The position numbers and the translations under genes are program-made. A stretch of DNA of 54,357 nucleotides from an uncultured Lachnospiraceae bacterium (GTDB lineage: Bacteria; Bacillota; Clostridia; Lachnospirales; Lachnospiraceae), in contig CANSTU010000014.1 of the NCBI GenBank assembly GCA_947650005.1, positions 1 to 54,357 on the forward strand, in the 5' to 3' direction. Each line of letters opens with the position of its first letter. Positions within the stretch are counted from its first letter, which is position 1. Below the pieces are notes generated by a model. That model was given only the letters and a program-made list of their open reading frames with translations, did no database searches and was not told where the DNA came from. Positions 44,237 to 51,571 of this stretch are shown piece after piece.

Positions 44237-45624
44237 ATTTGAAATTTCTTTTTCCAGGAGCCGGAAAAGAAGCGGAGGGAGAGCAGGAGGCAGCGGGTGA
44301 TGTTGTCGCAGATCATACAGATCCAGACGCTTTCCAGCCCGCCGTGGAGGACGAAGAGACAGAAGCAGGTGCCCAGGATACGGACGCCCCACATGGAGAC
44401 GATGGAAAAAAAGAAGGGAACCTTTGTGTCTCCGATGCCGTTGAATACGCCTTCCAGGATGATGAGGGCGGCGAACATAGGCTCGGATATGGCCACGATA
44501 CGAAGGACGCTGATCCCGCGGGCAATCACATCTACGTCCATAGTAAAGATGGACATGAGAGGGCCGGGGAAAAGGAAGAGGAGCGCTCCTGAGGCGGTCA
44601 TCATCAATATGGCAAAAAAGGCAATAATACCCGTCACTTTCCGGAATTTGCGGGGATCTCCTTCTCCTAGGGAGTTACCCGCAAGAGTGGAGGCGGCTGC
44701 CTGCATCCCATAGCCGGGGATATAGAAAGCCTGCTCCGCGGTGATGGCAATGGAATGGGTGGCCAGGGAAAGAGTGCCGAGCCTGGTGACCAAGGAGGTG
44801 AAGACCACCTGTCCCAGGCAGGCGCTGACGCGTTCCAGAGCCACGGGAAAGGCGATCCGCAGGCAGCGTCCGGCCAGGGAAGCGTCGTATTTCAGGCAGC
44901 GGCCTTTGGGGGAAAGCTGTGGATTCCTGTAGTACATGAGGAACATGAAAAGGCCGCCCACACAATAGGATGCGGCCGTGGCCAGTGCAGCGCCGGTCAC
45001 CTTCAGCCCTGCTCCGGGAATGAAGAGGGAGCGGGAACCGACGGTCACAACCCGGGGATCATAGATTAGAAAGAAGTTCAGAACCACATTGGTGATGTTC
45101 ATCATCACATTGGCGTACATAGGGTGTCTGGTATCCCCGGACCCGCGCAGGGCAGCGCCCAGGATGATGGTGGAAGCGCGGAAAATCATAGGGGTACAGA
45201 TAATGGAGAAATAGAGGGACGCATCATGCCGTATCTCCGGATCGGCCCCCAGCCAGGAGGACAGGAGGGGGCTGATGGAGAGCGTCAGCACGCCTAGCAG
45301 GAGGCCGATTCCTAGAACAAAATAGAGAGCCTGCACGGCAATACTGCCGGCCAGCTCTTCTCTATGCGCGCCGATGGATTCCGCAATACAGGCCAGAACG
45401 CCGATCCCAAGCGCTCCCATGGGGCTGCCCACCAGCCAGGTCATAGTGGTGGTCAAACCGATGGCAGCGGAAGCCTGAGGGCTGATCCTGCCCACCATGG
45501 CGGTATCCGTATACTGTACGATTGTCTGAAGCAGTTGTTCCAATATGGCGGGCCATGCTAGAAGATAAATGGTCCTCAGCAGGGAACGATCCTGGGTGGA
45601 CAATCCTTTCTGCCGGAAATTCAT
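44215..45624 (-). CDS. MATE-family efflux transporter
   Basis: The 469-residue membrane protein has about 12 transmembrane segments. The N-terminal half has LAWPAILEQLLQTIVQYTDTAMVG and the internal GAALRGSGDTRHPM motif; the second half begins near RCLRIAFPVALERVSACLGQ. The frame is open to 45693, but AGGGGG on the minus strand just before the ATG at 45624 supports MNFRQKGLSTQDRSLL as the start. It differs clearly from the MATE protein at 26584. The substrate is unknown. Confidence 0.9.
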   Translation of the reverse strand: MNFRQKGLSTQDRSLLRTIYLLAWPAILEQLLQTIVQYTDTAMVGRISPQASAAIGLTTTMTWLVGSPMGALGIGVLACIAESIGAHREELAGSIAVQALYFVLGIGLLLGVLTLSISPLLSSWLGADPEIRHDASLYFSIICTPMIFRASTIILGAALRGSGDTRHPMYANVMMNITNVVLNFFLIYDPRVVTVGSRSLFIPGAGLKVTGAALATAASYCVGGLFMFLMYYRNPQLSPKGRCLKYDASLAGRCLRIAFPVALERVSACLGQVVFTSLVTRLGTLSLATHSIAITAEQAFYIPGYGMQAAASTLAGNSLGEGDPRKFRKVTGIIAFFAILMMTASGALLFLFPGPLMSIFTMDVDVIARGISVLRIVAISEPMFAALIILEGVFNGIGDTKVPFFFSIVSMWGVRILGTCFCLFVLHGGLESVWICMICDNITRCLLLSLRFFSGSWKKKFQIKDAGTP

Positions 45625-45720
45625 AATAATCCCCCTGCCTTTCCGTAACCTGCAGGCTTCAGTGCGTGCAAGGACACGCCATGCCGCAGGCATAATATGA
45701 GCCGGACGAACGGTTAGAAC

Positions 45721-46461
45721 TTACGTTCCGCCAGCCCCCTGCCGATTCCGGTAAAGCATCAATTCTAGATAAAAACAGGTATTAGCAGCATTGAAATAGG
45801 GAATGATGAACACAAAACCGATACAGCAGGTACATAGGCCGAGCAGATATATGGGCAGAAAACTCACGTTCAGATAAAACAGCCGTGCCTTATTTCCCTT
45901 CATGACCTCACGGCTGAACCGCAGGCACTGTAAGGCGGTGAACTCCGGAAAATCCAGCAGAATATAAAAACTCTGGGAGTACTGTAGGCTCAGAACGACT
46001 GTACCCGTCAGTCCGATGCAGAAAGCGAGGGAAAGGGGAATCATTAAAACGACAGGAGAATCCATTGCCGCCCATAGACCCATGCAGATGAAAAATGGGA
46101 TAAAATAGGCCAAGCAGAGCAACAACTGCAAAAGCTGAATCAAAATGGCCCTGTCAGGATGATGGGTGAAACCGTAAAACACATCGCTGACGCTGATTTT
46201 CCCGCCGCAGGCAACATTCAGATATAAAAAAGTCTGCCCGGCCAGAAAGATTCCTGCAAAAAGCTGCAACAGAAACTCGATGACAAACTGAAAGGTGAGA
46301 CCGGAGAGCGTCCGGGTATCCAGGGAAAAGGTGGTCAATGTGGACAGCAGAAGCATACAGCCCTCCACCACAAGAAGAGCGGGGATAAGCGTACCGTATT
46401 TCCCTAAAAGCTGGCTTCTGGCCCGGGCCTTCAGCTGGGCCGAAGATTCGTGTTTTTCCAT
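45721..46461 (-). CDS. DUF975-family integral membrane protein
   Basis: The 246-residue protein starts with a short basic region (SSAQLKARARSQLLGKYG), followed by about six hydrophobic segments and the FYILLDFPEFTALQCLRFSREVMKGNK segment between them, in line with DUF975. The role is unknown. The start ATG has GGGAG six bases upstream, supplied by a minus-strand copy of the dispersed hairpin element. A second membrane protein gene (DUF4190) lies upstream in the same direction. Confidence 0.8.
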   Translation of the reverse strand: MEKHESSAQLKARARSQLLGKYGTLIPALLVVEGCMLLLSTLTTFSLDTRTLSGLTFQFVIEFLLQLFAGIFLAGQTFLYLNVACGGKISVSDVFYGFTHHPDRAILIQLLQLLLCLAYFIPFFICMGLWAAMDSPVVLMIPLSLAFCIGLTGTVVLSLQYSQSFYILLDFPEFTALQCLRFSREVMKGNKARLFYLNVSFLPIYLLGLCTCCIGFVFIIPYFNAANTCFYLELMLYRNRQGAGGT

Positions 46462-46505
46462 ATATGGCTCCCATCTGCGCGCTTTGGCGCGCGTATAAAT
46501 CAGGG
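46462..46505 (-). repeat. dispersed hairpin element on the minus strand supplying the DUF975 SD
   Basis: Read on the minus strand: CTGATTTATA, then CGCGCGC-CAAA-GCGCGCA (46493-46476), then GATGGGAGCCATAT and the ATG at 46461. GGGAG (46472-46468) is six bases from the start codon. This copy shows the element follows the direction of its gene. Stem pairs four and five differ from the plus-strand copies with complementarity kept. Confidence 0.88.
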
Positions 46506-46581
46506 GAAGCGAAAGCGTTGAGAAATCTTTCGCTCTTCGTCTCTCTTTTCGTTTCTATTTGGACTTCTATCCTCCAAGCGC

Positions 46582-47037
46582 TTATTCGCCTCCAAACCCT
46601 TCCCAGAATCCCTGACGGATCTCTTCCAGGGCGTCATCAAAACTTTCGCCGTAGAGACGCTCATAATAGACGTTCATCTGATCATGGAACGCCTGATTCG
46701 CCTCAGGATTGGTAAAAAGAAGGATGAGAGTGCTCGCCACCACAAGGATATTGATCACAAAACCCAGGAGGGCGGTAAGGAGGCCCACCTTGGCATTGGG
46801 CAGAAGAGTCCTGTCGCTTCCCCGGGACAGCAGTCCCAGCAGAAGGGCGAGCCCGGAAAAAATAATGGGAAAATAGACCGTCCCGATAAAAGCAAAAGGG
46901 ATGGAAAGGATCCCGAGTACAAGGGCCGCAGTGGCAAATCCACTACCCGGATGCTTGGCGGGCGGAGGATAGGGAGGCGGATATCCGGGATTTCCGTTTT
47001 GATAAGGTTGCAAAGGATTATTATTATAGTTATCCAT
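46582..47037 (-). CDS. DUF4190-domain membrane protein
   Basis: The 151-residue protein has an Asn/Pro/Tyr-rich N-terminus (NPGYPPPYPPPAKHPG), two hydrophobic segments (about 38-62 and 75-105; the start GFATAALVLGILSIPFAF is typical of DUF4190) and an acidic C-terminal tail (FDDALEEIRQGFWEGFGG). The frame extends upstream to 47139, but AAGAG nine bases before the ATG at 47037 favours MDNYNNNPLQPYQ as the start. Function unknown; probably co-transcribed with the DUF975 gene. Confidence 0.75.
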   Translation of the reverse strand: MDNYNNNPLQPYQNGNPGYPPPYPPPAKHPGSGFATAALVLGILSIPFAFIGTVYFPIIFSGLALLLGLLSRGSDRTLLPNAKVGLLTALLGFVINILVVASTLILLFTNPEANQAFHDQMNVYYERLYGESFDDALEEIRQGFWEGFGGE

Positions 47038-47536
47038 AGAAATCATCTCTTTTCCGACTAAATAAATAGCAGCAACATGCGATACGTCCGCCGGTGCAGA
47101 CTGTATGGACGCGGACAGCAAAAGGGCTGCATTTATCATATCACTTTTTGAAGGGGGTTACAAGCTAATATCCTTTCTGGTTTATACCACGATAAACGTT
47201 ACGGTGCAGGTATCCAGCACAGCCCCGGCCGGGCAGAAGAGTCCCGGGGCAGAAACAGGGCGGCATCCAGCCGTCCCTTGTTCCCACGCGCCGTTGCGCC
47301 CAGCATTCCTCTCGGCCAGGTGCAAACTTGTCTTCCGATCCGATTCGTGTTATGTTTAATTCAAAATGGAGTGATCATTCCCGTTTTCAGAAAGATTTTA
47401 TATAAAAACCTTCATGCGGGAATTGTGCGGAAGCAACCCAAACCTTTGCTGCACTTGGCAGCAGCAGAACGAAAACCTTTGTGCGGCAGCACGGTTATCC
47501 GGATACGCGGGATGGCGAAATAGGAGAAAGAAGAAA
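47038..47536. other. intergenic region with a truncated copy of the giant hairpin element
   Basis: No gene was recognised. At about 47262-47309 the sequence AGCCGTCCCTTGTTCCCACG and onward matches the left arm and start of the core of element B (24032-24070) at roughly 25 of the 30 bases from GTTCCC to CATTCC. The likeness then fades, and there is no right arm. A GCCCCGG/CCGGGGC hairpin precedes it at 47222-47250. The GNAT-APH gene's AGGAGA site lies at 47522-47527. Confidence 0.55.
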
Positions 47537-48838
47537 ATGAATCTGCGACTGGTGAAATTGGATGAAGGTTATACGACCCAACTGGCCGATATGATGGATG
47601 AATGGTATGCCAGCGGCGAGAAAATCGTTCCTGCGGCGATCAGAAAAGAAGATTATCACGATTTTGACCGTTATAAGGATAGCCTGGAGGTCAAAGAAGG
47701 AAAGGGCGATTTGGTGCCGGACTCCACTTTCTTTTGTCTGGATGAGGAGCGGGGCATCTTTGTGGGAGCGGTGAATATCAGGCATCGGCTGAACGAAGGG
47801 CTGCTGCTTGGAGGCGGCCATATCGGGGATGGCGTCCGGCCTTCGGAGAGGCGGAAGGGAATAGCCACGCGCATGATCGCGCTGGCACTGTTGGAGTGTG
47901 AGAAGCTGGGGATCCTCAAGGTTTTGATGGTATGCGATAAAAGCTATGTTGGCTCGGCGAAAAGCATACAGTATAACGGCGGTATATTGGAAAATGAAGT
48001 GGAAGTGGGGGGCGTCATGAATCAGCGGTTCTGGATCGAAATTGGCTGGTTGAGAAGCATGCCGGCTCAGGTGAAGGATTCGTTTATAGGAAGGCCGTAC
48101 CGGATGGACCAGGTGGGGATGTCCGGTTCCCATGTGCTGCTTTTTGAAGATAGGGTCCTGAAAATACAGCCGGCAGGAGAGGAAGCGGCGAATGAATACC
48201 TGATCATGAAATGGCTGGAAGGCAGTTCGGTCGTGCCCAGAGTGTTGGCCCATGCAAAGAGGGATGGGCTGAGCTATATGATGATGTCCAGGATGCGGGG
48301 AAGGTTTTCCTGTGACGAAGCCTATCTGGAAGAACCGGAAGTTTTACTCAGGATTCTCACGGAAGGCCTGCGGATGCTGTGGAGTATGGATGTGACGGAT
48401 TGTCCCTGTGACAATACGCTGGACGAAAAACTCCGTCGGGCCAGGCATAACGTGGACGCGGGCCTGGTGGATATGGACAATGTGGATCCGGAAACCTTTT
48501 CAAAAGAGGGGTTCCGGGATCCGGACGATCTGTGGGAATGGCTGGACGCAAACCGGCCGGAGGAAGAGATCGTCGTATCCCATGGGGACTACTGCCTGCC
48601 AAATATTTTTGGGGAGGATGGCCATTTTAGCGGCTTTATTGATCTGGGGAGGATGGGAATGGCGGATAAGTGGCAGGACATCGCGTTGTGTTATAGGAGC
48701 TTTCGGGATAACTGTGCGGGGGTCTACGGCAAAGATGTCTATGGGGAAGTCGAACCGTCCCTATTGTTTGACCGTCTTGGAATCGAACCGGACTGGGAGA
48801 AAATCAGATATTATATTTTATTGGATGAACTTTTTTAA
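47537..48838 (+). CDS. GNAT acetyltransferase fused to APH(3')-like aminoglycoside phosphotransferase
   Basis: The 433-residue fusion has an N-terminal GNAT domain (about 1-165) with the acetyl-CoA loop ERRKGIATRM near 105, then an APH(3') domain (about 185-433). In the latter HGD (349-351) with catalytic Asp351, Asn356 and metal-binding Asp369 in GFIDLGR keep the exact APH(3') spacing. ADKWQDIALCYRS follows, and the end DWEKIRYYILLDELF closely matches my recollection of APH(3')-IIIa. The P-loop side has VLKIQ and a Glu in ANEYLIMKWLEG. AGGAGA at 47522 sets ATG 47537. No mobile genes flank it. Activity on aminoglycosides, and the substrate of the GNAT part, are inferred. Confidence 0.8.
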   Translation: MNLRLVKLDEGYTTQLADMMDEWYASGEKIVPAAIRKEDYHDFDRYKDSLEVKEGKGDLVPDSTFFCLDEERGIFVGAVNIRHRLNEGLLLGGGHIGDGVRPSERRKGIATRMIALALLECEKLGILKVLMVCDKSYVGSAKSIQYNGGILENEVEVGGVMNQRFWIEIGWLRSMPAQVKDSFIGRPYRMDQVGMSGSHVLLFEDRVLKIQPAGEEAANEYLIMKWLEGSSVVPRVLAHAKRDGLSYMMMSRMRGRFSCDEAYLEEPEVLLRILTEGLRMLWSMDVTDCPCDNTLDEKLRRARHNVDAGLVDMDNVDPETFSKEGFRDPDDLWEWLDANRPEEEIVVSHGDYCLPNIFGEDGHFSGFIDLGRMGMADKWQDIALCYRSFRDNCAGVYGKDVYGEVEPSLLFDRLGIEPDWEKIRYYILLDELF

Positions 48839-48855
48839 GGAACATCCCGTATGGG

Positions 48856-48884
48856 TTGAAATGGGAAGCGGTATCCCTTATAAT
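48856..48884 (+). promoter_or_regulatory. promoter of tex
   Basis: TTGAAA (48856-48861) and TATAAT (48879-48884) are 17 nt apart, 45 nt before the tex start codon and just after the APH stop. Confidence 0.82.
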
Positions 48885-48928
48885 ACAAACAGCTTAAAAG
48901 GAACAGAAGTGAGAGGAAAACGGAAAGT

Positions 48929-51340
48929 ATGGATATCATCGGAAAGCTGGCAGAAGAATTGAAGGTGCACAGGTGGCAGGTGGAAGCGGCCGTGAAGTTG
49001 ATCGATGAAGGGAACACGATTCCCTTCATTTCCCGTTACCGGAAGGAGGCGACGGGGGAACTCAACGACGAACAGCTCCGCGATCTATATGACAGATTGA
49101 ATTATCTGAGAAACCTGGAGGAGAAGAAGGAACAGGTGCTCGCCAGCATCAAGGAACAGGGGAAACTGGATGAGGAATTAAAGGCCAGAATATTGGAAGC
49201 GCAGACCTTGGTGGTGGTGGAGGATCTCTACCGTCCCTATCGTCCTAAGCGGAAGACACGGGCCAGCGTGGCCAGGGAAAAGGGGCTGGATGGCCTGGCG
49301 GAATGGATCCTGGCGCAGGAGGCGGACAAACCGGCTCTGGAGGAGGCAGCCCGTTATGTGAGCGAGGAAAAGGGTGTGGAGTCCGCAGAAGCGGCGCTGC
49401 AGGGGGCGAAGGATATTTTGGCGGAGTCCATTTCGGACGAGGCTGATTACCGTATTTATATCCGCGGTATCACCATGGAAGAAGGAAAGATCGTCAGTAC
49501 GGCAAAGGACGAGAAGGCAGCCAGCGTATATGAGATGTATTACGCTTATGAGGAGCCTTTAAAGAAAGCGGCGGGGCATCGGATCCTGGCATTGAACCGG
49601 GGCGAAAAGGAGAAATTCCTTTCGGTAAAGGTGGAGGCGCCCGTGGAACGGATTCTGCGTTATCTGGAAAAGAAGACGATTACAAAGGAAAATCCTATTA
49701 CGACTCCTATTCTGCAGGATGTGGTTGAGGATAGTTATACCCGTCTGATCTCACCTGCCATTGAACGGGAAATCCGCGGAGAACTGACGGAGATGGCGGA
49801 GGACGGCGCAATTTTGGTTTTCGGTAAGAATTTGGAACAGCTTCTGATGCAGCCTCCCATTGCGGGCAAGGTGGTGCTGGGCTGGGATCCGGCCTTCCGA
49901 ACAGGCTGTAAGCTGGCCGTAGTGGACGCTACGGGTAAGGTGCTGGATACCAAGGTAATTTACCCTACGGCGCCCCAGAACAAGGTGGAGGAAGCCAAAA
50001 GGGAACTAAAAAGGCTGATCAAAAAATATGCGGTATCCCTGATTTCTGTGGGGAACGGAACCGCTTCCAGGGAATCGGAGCAGGTGATCGTGGAGCTGCT
50101 GCGGGAACTGGATACGCCAGTCCAGTATGTGATTGTCAATGAGGCAGGGGCATCTGTCTATTCTGCAAGCAAGCTGGCTACAGAGGAATTTCCGGAATTC
50201 GATGTGGGTCAGCGTAGCGCAGCATCCATCGCCAGACGGCTTCAGGATCCGTTGGCGGAGCTGGTGAAAATCGATCCCCGCTCCATAGGCGTGGGACAGT
50301 ACCAGCACGACATGAACCAGAAAAAGCTGGGAGAGGCGTTGGGCGGCGTGGTGGAAGACTGCGTGAACCGGGTGGGCGTGGATCTGAATACAGCCTCCGC
50401 CTCCCTGTTGGAATATATTTCAGGCATTTCCAAGACCATTGCGAAGAACATCGTGGAATACCGGGAGACAAACGGCAGGTTTACGGATCGGAAACAGCTT
50501 TTGAAGGTGGCGAAACTGGGGCCGAAGGCTTATGAGCAATGCGCGGGATTCCTGCGCATTACGGACGGGAACAATCCGCTGGATGCCACCAGTGTGCATC
50601 CGGAATCCTATGAGGCTACCGGAAAGCTTCTCGATTACCTGCAATTGTCTATGGAAGATGTGAAGAAGCTGCAGGCGGAAGCCAAAACGGCTAAAGCATC
50701 TGTAAAGCAGGCAAAAGAAAAGGCGGACAGACCAAAAAAACAACAGGTTCCAGTGATCCGTAATACGAATACGGCCATGGGGAAGGCTCTGGCGGCGGCC
50801 ATGGGAGGCCTTGCATTGGAAGCGGAAGATGGCGGCGCCCCGGGCCGAAGCGGACGGATTGGGGATGACAGAGGAACACATTTGCAGGCAAAGGGCCCAG
50901 GCGGAGAGCAGAAGGACAGATCCGCAGGTAATTCCGGCGGGCTGGAGCGCAGAGTGAGGGATAAGAAGAAGCTGGCGGAAGAACTGGGTATCGGGGAGAT
51001 TACCTTGACGGATATTTTGAAAGAACTGGAAAAACCCGCCAGAGATCCCAGGGAAGATATGCCGGCCCCTATTTTGCGCAGCGATGTGCTGGACATGAAG
51101 GATTTAAAGCCCGGGATGATCCTGAAGGGAACGGTACGCAATGTGATCGATTTCGGCGCGTTTGTGGATATCGGCGTGCATCAGGACGGGCTTGTGCATA
51201 TCTCCCGAATTACGGACCGCTTTATTAAGCATCCTCTGGAAGCTGTGAGCGTGGGGGATATCGTGGATGTGAAGGTATTGGAGGTGGACTTAGCGAAGAA
51301 GAGAATTTCCCTTACCATGCGACTTGACCGGGATAAATAG
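48929..51340 (+). CDS. tex: Tex-family RNA-binding S1 protein
   Basis: Tex (803 residues) is a conserved nucleic-acid-binding factor related to eukaryotic Spt6, linked to transcription. The N-terminal helical domain (VHRWQVEAAVKLIDEGNTIP, ISRYRKEATGELND) is followed by the YqgF-like nuclease fold (VVLGWDPAFRTGCKLAVVDA), helix-hairpin-helix region (LNTASASLLEYISGISKTIA) and C-terminal S1 domain (about 725-800, VRNVIDFGAFVDIGVHQDG). Between the helix-hairpin-helix part and S1, residues about 590-670 form a Lys/Ala/Gly-rich insert not seen in the roughly 720-residue usual form. An AGAGG-type site precedes the ATG. Confidence 0.93.
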   Translation: MDIIGKLAEELKVHRWQVEAAVKLIDEGNTIPFISRYRKEATGELNDEQLRDLYDRLNYLRNLEEKKEQVLASIKEQGKLDEELKARILEAQTLVVVEDLYRPYRPKRKTRASVAREKGLDGLAEWILAQEADKPALEEAARYVSEEKGVESAEAALQGAKDILAESISDEADYRIYIRGITMEEGKIVSTAKDEKAASVYEMYYAYEEPLKKAAGHRILALNRGEKEKFLSVKVEAPVERILRYLEKKTITKENPITTPILQDVVEDSYTRLISPAIEREIRGELTEMAEDGAILVFGKNLEQLLMQPPIAGKVVLGWDPAFRTGCKLAVVDATGKVLDTKVIYPTAPQNKVEEAKRELKRLIKKYAVSLISVGNGTASRESEQVIVELLRELDTPVQYVIVNEAGASVYSASKLATEEFPEFDVGQRSAASIARRLQDPLAELVKIDPRSIGVGQYQHDMNQKKLGEALGGVVEDCVNRVGVDLNTASASLLEYISGISKTIAKNIVEYRETNGRFTDRKQLLKVAKLGPKAYEQCAGFLRITDGNNPLDATSVHPESYEATGKLLDYLQLSMEDVKKLQAEAKTAKASVKQAKEKADRPKKQQVPVIRNTNTAMGKALAAAMGGLALEAEDGGAPGRSGRIGDDRGTHLQAKGPGGEQKDRSAGNSGGLERRVRDKKKLAEELGIGEITLTDILKELEKPARDPREDMPAPILRSDVLDMKDLKPGMILKGTVRNVIDFGAFVDIGVHQDGLVHISRITDRFIKHPLEAVSVGDIVDVKVLEVDLAKKRISLTMRLDRDK

Positions 51341-51432
51341 ATGTTAGATTTAACATAGAAGATTTCACGATCCGGATTTGGTTGCCGCGTCGCGGCAAAA
51401 TGTTGGTTAGCTTGAAATATTCAAGTTTCCAG

Positions 51433-51466
51433 AAAACGAGGGCTCCTAGGAAACGAGGGCTCCTAG
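51433..51466 (+). repeat. 17-bp direct repeat
   Basis: AAACGAGGGCTCCTAGG occurs twice back to back (51433-51449, 51450-51466), followed by a partial third copy AAATGAGAG. It lies in the tex to hybrid-kinase gap. Confidence 0.75.
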
Positions 51467-51483
51467 GAAATGAGAGTTTCCTT

Positions 51484-51524
51484 TGATCGACATCTGCACG
51501 CCTTGGTGGGCAGATGGAGGCCAG
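51484..51524 (+). repeat. dispersed hairpin element, degenerate copy before the hybrid kinase
   Basis: TGCACGC-CTTG-GTGGGCA (51495-51512) gives a weakened stem, followed by GATGGAGGCCAGT. It ends about 48 nt before the kinase start and does not provide its ribosome binding site. Confidence 0.6.
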
Positions 51525-51571
51525 TGGGGAAATTGGGCAGGCCTCATGGGGAGGCATGGAAGGTGGCGTCT

